DNA from: Pomacea canaliculata
Taxonomy: Eukaryota; Mollusca; Gastropoda; Architaenioglossa; Ampullariidae
Direction: 5' to 3'
DNA length: 64,000 nt
Assembly (NCBI RefSeq): GCF_003073045.1
Contig: NC_037600.1
Location: forward strand, 11,458,758 to 11,522,757
The position numbers and the translations under genes were made by a program. Below the pieces are notes generated by a model. That model was not told where the DNA came from, searched no databases, and saw only the letters and a program-made list of their open reading frames with translations. Shown one piece after another: positions 10,549-22,194 of the stretch (its first letter is position 1; each line of letters starts with the position of its first letter).

Positions 10549-11084
10549 CTCTCACTCCCTTGACCAGCTCTGTATCTTTCCCCACAATGGCATCGAGGAT
10601 GTCATCATAGGGTTTTGCAATGACCCCTCCATTTCCTGTTTTTTCTCTTGCAGAAGCTCGAGCTCTATGCTCTCTCTTTAAATTATAAAACTTTTCACGC
10701 ACCTCGTCGCTGGTGCGTGTTGAGGTTCCCAAAGAGGAAACTTTTTCGGCAATCATCTGCCACACTTTATTTTTGTCCTTATTGGACAAATCGGAGCAAA
10801 TACTTGACATGATTGTACGCTTATTTTCTAAAATGTTTTCCAGCATAACCATCACTTCGCGATGGGAAAAATTTGATTTACGCATTTTCTTCTGGGACAC
10901 CATGTTTGAACTGATTCCGGGATCTGTAAACGCATGCGCAGTGACGGGGATATCCCAAGTGCCTAAAATAGACCGTCGGTTTAGTAACCCAGCATGCTTT
11001 CTTGCCCATGAATATGCCGCTAGTTTTAACATCGGTTAGGATTTAACCATTGGTTCCCTAACCAACGGTCATTAACTTTAACGT

Positions 11085-11118
11085 CGATGATTTAACCGTC
11101 GTCCCTGAATACAAGCCC
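11085..11118 (-). repeat. Harbinger terminal inverted repeat end
   Basis: On the minus strand it reads GGGCTTGTATTCAGGGAC followed by GACGGTTAAATC. It resembles the left end of the second Harbinger fragment at 60825 (GGCCCCGTATGCAGGGAG). It lies about 180 bp beyond the Myb start codon. A 3-bp target duplication could not be confirmed because the partner end is missing. Confidence 0.55.
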
Positions 11119-12179
11119 TGATGTGATAATGTTCTAAGCTCAATGTGCTCTTTTAAATTATTGGTCTTCAAGTGGAAAATTAACACACACACACTGCACT
11201 AGTGAAGTTACTCGCCACATCTTCATGTGTAAGGTTTTTCACTGATATCAGTATGTGTGCTCAAATCTACATGCTTTCCGTCCTTCATGGAATTGAACTT
11301 GACCAGAACTTTGGCCTCGAAGTTGCTGTCTGTCACCCTAGTGTGCAGCTTTGTCATGATAAGTCCTGCCAGACTGAACAATTTCTCAACCGCAGCACTG
11401 CTTGGCAAGACGGTGTTGGTGCGCAAATACATTTGTTTGATCGTGGGCTATTTGTCTGGTTCATTGACATTCTGCGACAATCCAGACATCAGGAAGGTAG
11501 TTGTCTCAGGGGTGCCGGTAACTTCTTCATAAAAGATGAAGTCTGCCTGTTCAGCCGAGCATGAAGAAGGACAGGTTGCATTCCAACAGGTAATCAAGAC
11601 GGCGGAATTGACGTCTGCTTTGCTGACGGTACTCTTGTGTTCCACTTTGAAGAGCTTCGAGACAGAGGGTTGGTCGTCGTCTTCCCTTTTCCGCTTTCGT
11701 GAGGTTTCCAAGTCTTGAGTCAACTGCCTGGCAAGCAGTGGATATTTCCTCTAAAATAAACACATGAAAACAAACAAAATTTTAGAAGTCCATTCACAAT
11801 CACAGCAAGTTTCTACCAAGCTAATTGTCATATTAAATTACTAGCATTAAATATAAAATCCTTCAAGCCACCATACTGTTCAAAAGTCCTCCACATGGAC
11901 GACACAGTACTTGCGGTTACTGAGCGTGCGAGACACGTGGGTGTCTGGCTGTCAACACACCGAGCAGTGAGAGCAGTGGCTGTCGTCGTCTTGCTGACAC
12001 GCTGTTGACGAATGGTCGTGACAGTAGCCAACATGTAGCCAAGCTACAGCTACTTTCTAAAATGTAGCTGTGGCTACAAACTACTTTTTTTTTAATTTGT
12101 AGCCGGCTACACCACAAACTACAAAATTTGTAGCCGGCTACAGTAGCTGTAGCTAGGCTATAGCTACTTCCCATCCCTG
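11119..12179 (-). mobile_element. hAT DNA transposon fragment with transposase C-terminus and one TIR
   Basis: The minus strand begins at 12179 with CAGGGATGGGAAGTAGC, a hAT-like terminal repeat, then a subterminal zone rich in GTAGC words with two copies of the palindrome GTAGCCGGCTAC (12099-12110, 12130-12141). At 11432-11223 the frame encodes the hAT dimerisation end, LPSSAAVEKLFSLAGLIMTK. Frames around 11723-11448 (KRKREDDDQPSVSKLFKVE) are probably an upstream part of the same protein in a shifted frame. The second terminal repeat is not seen; the Harbinger end abuts at 11118. The transposase core and BED finger were not recognised, so this is a remnant. Confidence 0.65.
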
Positions 12180-12235
12180 CATGCATTACACCTGTGAGAT
12201 TTCCCACCACTGTCAAATACCATGTAGTGTTTGTG

Positions 12236-12785
12236 GTGACTTGATCTTTTGAAAGCTACATTACATATACTTCATTGTTAAATCTCATCAATGTAGGTCA
12301 GCATGTGTCCTTTTAAAGGATTTTATCACTTTGATGCAGCTTTACACAATCTGTTTAGTCACTGTTTAATCTTCACATCAAAATGCATGAGCATGTGGCT
12401 TTTTAAATCATGTGAGTGTTGCTCAAACTGCAGTGTTTAGTTTTCACATTACTGTGTGTGACCATGTTGTATTCTAAATGGCTTGAGAATTTAAAGATAG
12501 CTTTGCACAAACTGCACTTATGAGATTTGTGATCAGTGTGTGTGACCATATATTTTAAATGGCTTGAGCATTTAAAGGTAGCTTTGCACAAACTGCACTT
12601 GTGAGATTTGTGATCAATGTGTGTGACCATATATTTTAAATGGCTTGAGCATTTAAAGGTAGCTTTGCACAAACTGCACTCGTGAGATTTGTTATCAGTG
12701 TTTGTGACCGTATGTTTTAAATGGCTTGAGCATTTAAAGGTAGCTTTGCTGTCATGACCCACATTTGGACATGCACATTCTTTCT
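12236..12785 (-). pseudogene. Decayed C2H2 zinc-finger tandem array
   Basis: The minus strand carries four clear and probably two more degenerate finger units of about 84 bp. The repeated core is HKCSLCKATFKCSSHLKY followed by MVTH and a linker DHKSHK. Each unit keeps the two cysteines, the phenylalanine, leucine and last histidine. The first zinc histidine is missing or changed (one unit has N, others lack the residue), so the fingers should not fold normally. After 12400 the frame breaks up. The host gene is unknown; it follows gag-like remains on the same strand and may be a captured or processed fragment. Confidence 0.6.
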
Positions 12786-12790
12786 ACAAA

Positions 12791-13600
12791 TCAAAACTCA
12801 AGATCACTCCAGTTTGGGATGTCCGAATATTGAATGTGATGGATGGCCTGGGTCATCCTTTTTCTTCCCTCTCTGTAGGAAGAATGGTTCCTGTTGCCCT
12901 GCTTCTTAAGTGATCTTGCCGGGCATCTCTCTTTCTGTGATTGCATCGAAGGACAGGAAGGTTGGAAACTGTTACCCTTGTTGGCGAACATGGATGTCTC
13001 GGTCCTCCTCGCCAGACACTTATTCGGATGTGCCGTCCGGTAACGCACAGCTTACTCTGCCAAAGCATCTGCTGTGGTTAAACCCCTCTCTCGCAGGTGT
13101 ACGGATAAGTCTTTAGACACACTTTGATAGTACTGTTCTGTTGGTAGCAGATCTCTCAGGTGTTGATAATCCTTCAGTATCTGGGTGCGGGAAATCCATC
13201 TGTCCGCTAGGTAGGACATTCTTTTCAAGAAGGCCGTCATGGATTCTGTAGCATGAGGCTGTACAGTTCTAAATTCTTCTCTATATTCCTCTTCTGCACG
13301 CTGAAAAGTCCATAGTAGTTTCTCTTTTAACATCTCATAAGTGATTTCTCCCTTGCGAGCCAATGTACAGTACACATTCAAGGCTGGGCCTTGCAACTTA
13401 GCGGCCAGATTCAGTGACCACATCACTTTTAGCCAGTTAAGTATTCGGGCTTGTGTTTCAAATCCACATATATATGTGTCTATGTCATCACTGTCTTCCT
13501 GGAATATAGGAAGTTCAGCGATATACTCTTCAAGTCTTTGGAATGCTTCCATCTTCTGTAATACCTCTGAAATGCAACTTTTCAACAAAAGAAAACAAAC
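12791..13600 (-). mobile_element. Gypsy-type gag fossil
   Basis: The minus strand encodes a capsid-like helical domain of the Gypsy gag/SCAN-related type: DDIDTYICGFETQARI, then LQGPALNVYCTL, YEMLKEKLLWTFQRAEEEYR and MTAFLKRMSYLADRW. A basic region follows. It is a fossil with a few breaks. No pol part of the same element is recognised, and the reading leads into the zinc-finger remains below 12785. A possible upstream LTR at about 14824-15117 (TGTGAGGAAATG start, TGGTGTCGGCAT beyond its end) is weak. Confidence 0.65.
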
Positions 13601-13699
13601 TAATCCTAAGCCCGAGCAAGGCAGGTTACAATAAAGGTTGTTGTACAAACAGCACAATTCCAAAAAGAAAGGGGACACAATCCTCAAAGATACCCCGCT

Positions 13700-13806
13700 C
13701 TACACACTATTAAAGTTCACTGTCTCTGGAATGGCTGTTCTAACACAGTCACAAAAATCCACTGTATTACACATTATTAAAGCTCATTGTCTCTGCAGTG
13801 GCTTTT
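13700..13806 (+). repeat. Short tandem duplication beside the gag fossil
   Basis: Two imperfect units begin TACACACTATTAAAGTTCA and TACACATTATTAAAGCTCA, each continuing into a CTGTCTCTG-like and TGGCT end. They lie about 60 bp apart. No function is evident. Confidence 0.6.
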
Positions 13807-15400
13807 GCTTCAACTAACACACTCAGTCGATATACCAATACTACAAAGGTTACGAGAATCTGCTAAGCACGAACACGAGCATCAAACAACCTCACTTAAG
13901 GTGTGTCAACACTGTTATAAAATCTTCAGATTGTACACCAATGATAATGTTTCCCAACTCCCACAACACAAGGAGTAAATACCAATATAACAATAACTTA
14001 TAAAGTACAAGGTGCATCGCCTTGCTCCCACAACTTAATGTATCCAAAGATCATATGTGCATAATAGCATGGCATACTGATACAGCATGTCATCAATTAA
14101 AGCACAAAATAACACCACATAGCATGTCATCAATGAAAGCACATATCAACTTTCCATACAGAATTGCATCAAGATGTTTCAAAACAATTTGTCAAACCTT
14201 ATCTTTAATTTCCAATCAAAATCAGGGTATCAATCGCAGAAATATTCAAATTGTTACAAGTTCAGACCAAACATCATATAGCACAGATAATTAGTGAAAG
14301 CCCAAAAAACATTTATCATAAAAGAAACAAGACAGGTGACTACAGGATCAATAGCATCCAGTCCTACTTCCGATTACTATACACACTTTCAGACACAGAG
14401 GAAAGAGTTGTGAAAGAAAGACAAGACTCAACAGTAGAAAAAGAGGCACGCACACAAACAATATCAAATTCACAATAGCACACACCCAAGATTAATGCAG
14501 AAACTAAGACCGCACTCAGGCTGGTCTTTGTCAGTTTCTAAAACTGCAAACTTAAATCGACAAAGGCTACCAAAAATATTTCAATTTCTAGACATAATTA
14601 TAAATTCAGTAGAGCACTTTTGTAATACACAAGAAAGTCCATGTGCTCATTGGTGTTAAGCAACACCACACAATAGTACTAAATTGTCCAAATCAATAGT
14701 CCTACTCACACTCTATCGATGAAGGTGGAGAGTGAAAATGGGGGTACGAAACCCTTCCCCTCTACTAGTGGAACTTAAAAAGGAAAAGTCTTGCTTTATG
14801 TTATGCCGACACCAGTGGAAAATCATCGGTGTCCTCGATAGCCCACCTGCGTTAGAGGTCCCCCTGGCGTAACGGTGCGGTGCACACGGACGTGTCAATC
14901 CTCCACTTGATGCGCAAATTTAAAGAAGACAGCATACCCACCAACAGCCCATGAACATTCGTCGTTTCCCACGGATGCCTCATCAACTTCCCCACTCCCA
15001 CCCCGCTCTTGCTGCATCCCTCACCCTATCCCACACTTTTACTTACACAGGTAGACAGGCTGGCACACCATGAAGAAAACATTCAACAGCTTTTCAAAAT
15101 CTCTTCATTTCCTCACAGCCAACAAATAGTAGGCAAGAGATATCATTAAACAATTTTATTATTTACAACAAAAACTATTTTAACAGTTTACATTATTGTA
15201 AGCATCAAAGTTGTTTTTGAACAAAAAACAAGCATTCATCCAATTATTTACATAAAAATTACAGTGAATAATTTTTTTACCACATGAAAGGTATTTTTGA
15301 AATAATTATTTATAACATAAAGTAAAACAATTTATTTACATAAAAGATAGCAAAATATGACACACAAAATTGATCCATGTGTGGTGGAATCCCTGTAGAA
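13807..15400. other. Gene-free AT-rich stretch
   Basis: No protein homology is visible. It may be the untranslated leader and LTR of the gag element; see the weak LTR note at 12791-13600. The part 15150-15360 is A/T-rich with repeated TTATTTACA words. Confidence 0.35.
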
Positions 15401-15502
15401 GAAAAAAAAAAGTCAATTACAATGTATTTACAAATTTTGATTTTTGCTATGTAGAACAAATCTCTCACCACCCGCTCCACGCCTGCTCAACTGAACGATC
15501 TC

Positions 15503-15565
15503 GTGGTTTTCTCAAAAATAAAAAAGGGAAGAATATCTTTATACCACTTTCCGTCTGTGGAATCT
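15503..15565 (+). repeat. About 60-bp direct repeat, copy 1
   Basis: TTTCTCAAAAATAAAAAAGG through TCTGTGGAATCTGG, essentially identical to 15799-15858. The repeats stand about 290 bp apart and encode the same minus-strand peptide end. Confidence 0.85.
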
Positions 15566-15798
15566 GGTTATTGGCTGGCTGATTCCTGTAAGATAAAAAC
15601 AATGGTGCATTTTAGTGAATGATGTTAGTTAACATGGAATGCCAAATCTTACAATGATTTGGTCCAAGAGCTATTTATTTGTTGAATGCTACTAGAATAG
15701 CTATAATTTTGCTTGGACCCATTCTCCACAACATGTACTGAAGAATTCATCTAAAAAACACTGAGTTTATCTCACATAAAATCTTCTTGCTGTTCTCA

Positions 15799-15858
15799 TT
15801 TCTCAAAAATAAAAAAGGGAAGAATATCTTTATACCACTTTCCGTCTGTGGAATCTGG
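15799..15858 (+). repeat. About 60-bp direct repeat, copy 2
   Basis: Second copy of the repeat described at 15503-15565. Confidence 0.85.
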
Positions 15859-16419
15859 ACACCATATAATATCTTCAATTTCCCTACTACAAAAAGAACA
15901 CTCATTTCCTGCAGGACTAAAACTTTCTTTCCTGACTTCCACCATTTCATCGTGTATTCCCTGCCACACTTCAGCTTCACAAATTTTTCTCTTTTTGTGG
16001 CTGCTTTCTTCAATTACATCTGGTATATCTAGCCACCAAGTTAAGCGCCTAGCAATGTGCTATGTACCTGACTTTGGAGGTCCACAATATGTCATTTCCT
16101 GTACCGCTATCACAAGAATTCCCACAAACAAACGTAGAATTTTCTGTAACTGTAAAACCGCTATCACAAGAATTACCACTATATCGCACCCTGCGTCTTA
16201 CTCTCCGCCCCTTTTCATTCCTACTAGCTGGTTGCCACTTTTTTCGACCTGGCATTCTTATTTCCACGTTTTTTACAAAATCTATCGACAAGCAATGGGA
16301 AAGTACCCGTCCTTTAAGCAGAGCTCTCTAGACAGTAACGTCAAACCTGTCAAAAAATCGGAATGGACGTGTGGAGCAACATTCAATTCAACGATGTTTT
16401 CAAACAATCGCAGCTAGAT

Positions 16420-17328
16420 GAAATCTCAAAGCTTTCATAAATCTACAAATTACTAGTGAGATTACAAGAACATGAAAAAGAGTTGAATACAAAATCACCA
16501 AGTTAAGAGTTTAATCAAAGCTGTTCTTTATGAAAGTAGAACAATTTTAGCGGTGATAGTTAATAGACACACAGACTGCTCATTTTGACACTATGAAAAG
16601 CAAGTGACAGAATTATTTCGTAAATAAATTATATGCATATAAAATACTGCATTATTTTGTACTTCATAGAATGTGTATTATTTGTTAATACAAATATTAC
16701 ACTGACCACACATTCTTGTCAGGAGAGTTAACCTGTAAGCCGATGCTACACCTGCCTGTTTGTTAAATGTTTTATCAAGCCTGTAAAGCATATCATATAT
16801 ATTAACTGATATATTAGTTAAAGCTAAAGGTAACATTTAATAAAGGTGTCTAGTACTAACACATTATACTTAAATGACATTCCACTTTTGTTTTAAATCC
16901 TTTCTTCATCAGCTCCTCTTTCCCCCATATTTAGAACAAGCAGGGTGACCTGATTTAGTTTGTGAACAATATTCTGTCATGCTTTGTTCTGCTCGTCCAA
17001 TTTGCTGAGAACTCTGTTCTAAAATGTAATTGAAATCAAAATATTACTTTTAGTCTTTAAAGTAATGACAAAACAAAACTATGGATGTAAGTCTATTGAC
17101 AATTTTTTTAATCAACAGAAAATGTTTAGATGGATATAATAAGGATGTGCATGTAGACCATTAATATCAATTGTACACTAATATGTGAGAGTGTGTGTGT
17201 GTGCTTTGCTTCTTGACTAGTTAATTTGAATCCATCATGCACTTGGTGCACCTGTAGCAAGACAGACCGTTGAGCGAGACTGGACGCTGAAGTGAGGTAT
17301 GCTCATGCGTAGAAACTATGGATCTTGT
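16420..17328. other. Gene-free stretch
   Basis: AT-rich DNA with no recognised gene. A GT-rich tract lies near 17190-17200. Confidence 0.4.
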
Positions 17329-17592
17329 GTTGCTGAATGGATTAGCAGACATTTTGGTTGTATTTTTGTAAATCAAAACCAATAATAAAGCGTGAGTTGT
17401 ATGTGTTTAGCTTTTTCGTGTTATTTTTATTTAAATTTGACGTGTATTTACTCTTTAGCAGACGATTAAACACCCATTCGCGCAGAGATATCAGACAAAA
17501 ATAGTCCACTATCCACATTACTTGCAAGCTATAATAATTTCAACCTAAAAGTTTCATTTTTTCCTCAACTGTTTAATTTGACTTTGTAGTAT
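17329..17592 (+). repeat. Dispersed repeat of about 265 bp, copy 1
   Basis: Begins GTTGCTGAATGGATTAGCAG and ends near TTTGTAGTAT. It matches 29141-29404 over its whole length at roughly 85 percent by eye. It encodes no evident protein and may be a short non-autonomous element. Confidence 0.8.
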
Positions 17593-19960
17593 TTTTTTTT
17601 CCGCACGTGGGGTTTTCTAAATATTCCACTTGCCAGCCGGCGGGTGCGTTACCATGGTAACAACTTTCAGCCCAAAGATGGAGATGAGGAACTTGTGTCA
17701 GCAGCTTGTCACACACAGTGCGGAAGTGTGACCTGTGACAGACATGAGTGTTACAGTAGTTACCGTCACACACAGCTTCCTGCTGGTCAAAGGTCGTGGA
17801 GCGCACAAACATCACAAGTTTTCAATTCCTGTCAAAGTATTTTATGAAGTATCAGGAACAGAAATATAATATCACTTTAAATCACAATAAAGAACAACTT
17901 TTTGTCACGTGTTCAGAGTATGTCTGTGTTTGTGTGACTAGACAGTAAATGTTTAATACGTTGATGTCAAGGGGAGGCTAATTGTATGATAAGCTAACTG
18001 AAACTTTACATAACAATGTGTGTGAATATCGGTGAATGCTGTGGTTGTGTGTTTGTGCCTAGATATATTAATGAGGGAGGTAAGAGAGAGTATAAGTCTG
18101 TTGTCTGAAGCAGAATGTGTAAATATACACATCAATTCATCTTGTACAAATAAAATTAAGGAAATGACAAGCACTTCCGTTTGTTACTGACAAAAATTGT
18201 GTACAGATGTACAAAACTAATGTTTAAAGGTGTCTTGAACTCCTGGGGAAAGAGCACGCAAAGATGGTCAGAGGTTATGATTCCCGCTGCCTCGGGCTGA
18301 TCACACTCTCGCCGACATAAACGTGTAAGCGCACAATTACACTAAATTGCTAATTACACTTTAATTGACTCAGAGCCCCCAGGGTACCTCCCCAATAAAC
18401 AACAAAATGCAATTTAGTGTATTTAAGAAAGTTATTAATAATCGAGAGTATTTTCAGCAATAGGCCAGACTGCTGTCTCAAGCTTAACAGCGCCTAACAG
18501 GACTAACACTCATCTACCTACCTCTGTCCTCCACAGAACTCACCGCTAACACATTCCCACAGTTACCCGCTTCACCTTTTGACAGTTACTAAAAGAACTC
18601 CAAAACAATGTGAGTAAAAAAGTTTAACATGCAGATTAAACTCAGCCTGAATAAAATAACTCACCCATAGATGGTGTTTGTAAGAATGCTGTTAGTGGAC
18701 AGGATGTCCCGAGGAAAGTGTCTGAGGAGAGGGCGACACCTGCTGGTAGTCTTCACGTGTGGAGAGGGAGATACACCAGGAGAGAGTGAGGAAATGACGA
18801 CGGCAGCGATGCTCACAACATGAGCAAGCAAGTCCCCAACCCCAGACTCAGACCCACTCCCCCCCACAAACACACACATATGAACCACAGGGAGGCTACT
18901 GTACGGCAGCTTAACATGACGTGTGATTAGGTATTGACAGACATTGCTTGTGTACACATCTTATTTCCTCTTTCTTTATATTTTTAACTCTTGCCATGAC
19001 AGTAGAAGCCATGTTGAAAATAATGAACATGCAGGACAACCTACTTTGTTTAGCACGTTTCATTAATATTCTTTTGATCGTTCACAGCACTTTAAATACT
19101 TCATTTGTCGTTTTTAAAATGAACTTTGCTGATAAATGTACAGCCAGGTGCATGACTTGTCTGTGTCAACAAGTCTTTGAGGTCAGGCACCGAGCAAGGT
19201 GTCAACGGACAACAACGCCGACAAGATCGCACCACCACGTACGTGAGGTCAAAGTTCACTGGGCAGCGTGACAAGAATTCGCTCACATACTGTGTGTATT
19301 GCATCGTCTTCTCCACACCGCTGAGTGATGATACACACCGAGCGACTAAAATAAAATATTATACAAACACACTAAATGATTAAAATAACCTATTACACAC
19401 TCAAACACACTGAATGACTAACATATAGCTGATCACACACACAAGCACACTGAAAACCTAAAAGATTTAATCTACACTATCTGTTTATCACACACACACG
19501 TGCGCGTGCACAAATATACATACAAGATCTACACACGGCACTCCAATGTATGAAGTATACTTTGTGTGTGTTTATGGAGGGTTACTCCGTGGAGACACAG
19601 TCAATGATTTATTATCTGTGTTTGTTTCTTATTCTGTATAAGTTAATATAGCCAAAAATATTCTTTTTTTTTTCTCTCCATTGAACTTATGTTTTAGTCA
19701 TTCACTTTATAGTGTAGAACTGTAGATAGCGGACAGATGGAAAAGTGACAGTGAAAAATGCTGACAGAGGAATGTTGTACAGATGAGAATGTTGACAAGG
19801 GAATATTGTATAGCTGATAATGTTGACAGGGGAATGTTATACAGCCAAGAATGTTGAAATATACAGCTTAGAATGTTGAATATCACTGACCTTTTAACCT
19901 CGATTAATCAAACCACTCAACCCAACAGCAGATTACTTTAGAAAACATGGCAGAGACATG
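17593..19960. other. Gene-free stretch
   Basis: No supported gene. CA/GT-rich stretches occur around 19340-19570. Between 19770 and 19880 the word GAATGTTGA recurs at about 35-45 bp spacing (near 19779, 19818, 19849 and 19872), a decayed short tandem repeat. Confidence 0.4.
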
Positions 19961-20092
19961 TAATGCGCACAAACATACGTGTCGTCCCCTATTCCTTCTT
20001 CCTCTTGCAGTTGCCAACCGTCCCTTACCTGTGATTTCGGCTAATCCCAAGCCAGTGCGACAGCTGCACTTTGACCTTTAGGTCTAGTCACG

Positions 20093-20216
20093 CTGTAACA
20101 AAGTTCACAAAGCGGTCGTCTGATGGTCATGTGGTTACAAATTTAAGTCAAGTCACGCTGTAAAAAGTTCACAAAGCGGTCGTCTGATGGTCATGTGGTT
20201 ACAAATGGAATTTCCA
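20093..20216 (+). repeat. 65-bp tandem duplication
   Basis: AGTCACGCTGTAACAAAGTT through GTTACAAAT is repeated once with near identity (AGTCACGCTGTAAAAAGTTC...). Its counterpart at 32660-32710 has a single unit, so the doubling happened only in this copy. Confidence 0.85.
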
Positions 20217-20978
20217 CTTAAGTACATTTGAGGGAGTGTCAATAGATAACTGAGAATGATCCATGATGATCGCTCGTTTTTTCTGCGTCAGTCGACGAAA
20301 ATCAATGATTCGATCTCCATCTTCAGGAAGACATCTTCAGATTGCGGTTCTTGGGTCACATAGCGAGCCCAGAAAATGTGTATTTGTAAACAAATGCTAT
20401 AATTTGTAGCTAATGTCGCGTGTCTCTTACTTTTTTGGTGGTCAAGTAGGGGGACCGGTGTAGGTCGGCCGGGGGCTGGTGTAGTCAGCTCCCATGATCT
20501 GGCAGCAAGGAGGGGTAACAAGTGGAACATCTCTCAACTGCGACGGAGCATGAGGTAATAGGCTCACCTCAGGGTAATAGAGGGGATGTAATCAACAGGA
20601 TTTGTCGTCGCGGGTCTGAAAAGACTGAAGGGCAGGGGTCCCATTTGCATAAGAAATACAGACGACAATAAAATACAATATATAAGAAGCATATGTTATT
20701 GGTATCATGATTATTGCGTGGGCCCTGCATGGGTTAGCACCAGGCAGTCTTTCGATGGTCGCCTTCGCTTTACCTGGATTAACCCCGACATTTGCATGTC
20801 ACGTGAGGGACCGGTGGTCGTAAAACAGGTCAAGGGTCCTGAGCTGGACTCCAACAGCATAAGCTATGGGTAGCTACATCGACAATTGAAATCCTGTTTA
20901 AAAAGCATAAAACTGCGGAATCGGGCAACAGCTTTCGCTGGATCAGACTACAACCTGTAAAGTCGTAAAGGTCCTTGG

Positions 20979-21125
20979 AAGTACACAGGGTACAGGTCCC
21001 TCTAACTACAAGTACACAGAGTACAGGTCCCTCTAACTACAAGTACACAGAGTACAGGTCCCTCTACAAGTACACAGAGTACAGGTCCCTCTAACTACAA
21101 GTACACAGAGAGTATAGGTCCTTTT
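20979..21125 (+). repeat. 31-bp minisatellite, about five units
   Basis: The unit is AAGTACACAGAGTACAGGTC plus CCTCTAACTAC, with one shortened unit of 27 bp. A 37-bp direct repeat containing AAGCATATGTTATTGGTATC flanks the region at about 20675-20712 and 21450-21491. Confidence 0.85.
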
Positions 21126-22194
21126 TTTAGTAAGATAACACAGGGAGCCAGGCATGGCAGCCGGACAGCATGTAAAACAAGTTCACCAGACAGCGTGTGG
21201 AGGAGACCTCATCATTGTTGTAATAATAATAAAAAGAACTTACAATGCTCAGCACCATGACCAAGACAGCTGGCACTGTGTGCAGACCAATAAATGAAAG
21301 ATAGCCAGTGGACGGAGAGGTAGGTATAGACACACTGAACAACATAAAGATCAGGTACAAGAGTAGAAGGTAAAGCAATGGATGAAGGGATGTAGATACT
21401 ATAATCAGTGTCAGATGGAGTCATTGCATGATGGTTAACATGACAGACAATACATTACAATATATAAGAAGCATATGTTATTGGTATCATGCCAAGGAGT
21501 TAAGAATAATAATTCAGGGATAGTACTTTGTGAACAGATATGTTTTTACAGAGCGTGTAATTGAAGCCTTGTAGTCCGAGTGGGAGGGAGGGTAGAATGC
21601 ATAAGTCTGATGAGGAGCCAAGGGTTGGGGCTGGAGTGTGGACAGACAAGAGTGCAGTCGGGGGAGGAGCCTTCAAAGTATCCATAGTATAGAGCTGACA
21701 GCTTGTAGTCTGCTCTAGTACCCAAGAGTGTGAAGAAGTGGTGGACATGTTCACATTTGTGAGTCCGGAAAACTAGACGAACAGATGAGTTCTGGACTTT
21801 CTGAAGCTTATAAAAGAGGTTCTGTGGACAGTAAGCAAGAAGAGAGTTACATCAGTCTACTTTAAACAGAATAAGTGAGCCGATGAGAATTTAGGTAGAT
21901 ACTCTTTAAATTGCAATTAGTAGAATTTCTAAACATGTAATGGTTAATTGCTAATAGTGGAAAGTTATTATTGTGAAAAGTGACATTAAAGAAGTGCTAA
22001 CAGTACTCAAAAACTAAACTAGCCGTTGTTTGTATATTAGTTTGATATATCTCTTGACAGTTAAAGCGCCACCATCTGTAAGATACTGTAGATAGAAGGT
22101 AAGTTTTGATGCTTGTTTTTATTGTGGTAATGAGATGTTGATAGAATCAACCATCTGTTGTGATTTAATCTCTATGAAATCTCTCATATATTGC

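Larger units (their letters stand above)
4298..10903 (-). pseudogene. Harbinger Myb/SANT DNA-binding accessory gene, three exons, broken by a SINE
   Basis: Exon 1 (10903 to 10549) starts MVSQKKMRKSNFSHREVM and holds a Myb/SANT-like domain with the helix WQMIAEKVSSLG; its donor is GTGAGT. Exon 2 (6469 to 6371) encodes a piece with TDITPTVYSTPRRGYAGP and ends at GTAAGT. Exon 3 (4634 to 4298) continues SPEVYQIVE and stops at a TAG. The phases of all three exons agree (phase 1 at both introns). Removing the SINE and one target copy (203 bp) leaves a 588-nt frame, 195 codons plus stop. In Harbinger elements this protein helps import the transposase and binds the ends. The SINE creates an early stop, so this copy is dead. 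Intron 1 is swollen by a Gypsy insertion, intron 2 by an LTR-like insert. Confidence 0.75.
3637..11118. mobile_element. Harbinger (PIF/Harbinger) DNA transposon, large nested copy
   Basis: This composite has the usual two genes of a Harbinger element facing each other: a DDE transposase tail on the plus strand (3637-4019) and a Myb/SANT gene on the minus strand (exons between 10903 and 4298). A terminal-inverted-repeat-like end sits at about 11085-11118, reading inward GGGCTTGTATTCAGGGAC. The same pattern (GGCCCCGTATGCAGGGAG) begins the Harbinger fragment at 60825. The opposite end and the transposase amino half are missing; Gypsy DNA abuts at about 3637. A Gypsy copy lies in the first Myb intron, an LTR-like insert in the second, and a SINE in the last exon. 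Grouping all parts into one element is inference from order, orientation and splice phase. Confidence 0.65.
15480..16291 (-). pseudogene. Unidentified coding remnant with paired cysteines and a duplicated segment
   Basis: A minus-strand frame starts MPGRKKWQPASRNEKGRR and carries two GNSCDSG repeats. A second frame (about 16045-15780) is open for roughly 85 codons with IARRLTWWLDIPDVIEESS and NECSFCSREIEDIIWCPD, a C-x2-C pair that could bind metal. Its end, DGKWYKDILPFFIFEK, recurs in a second copy near 15570-15500. The frames are broken by a shift or stop near 16050. I do not recognise the family. A mobile element is likely given the surroundings, but no terminal repeats were seen. Confidence 0.4.

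Noticed and set aside
14824-15117. Possible LTR of the gag fossil
   Set aside because: Only the ends and a primer-site-like motif hint at it; there is no second copy or clear terminal structure.
18661-18957. Minus-strand 98-codon frame ending at a donor-like GTGAGT with a PRDIL-like end
   Set aside because: It looked faintly like a transporter exon, but no family motif holds up and no partner exons in phase were found.
19961-20530. Minus-strand frame in the duplicated SLCO upstream block as a gene
   Set aside because: The two copies share only short stretches of code and one has a stop; conservation looks nucleotide-level.
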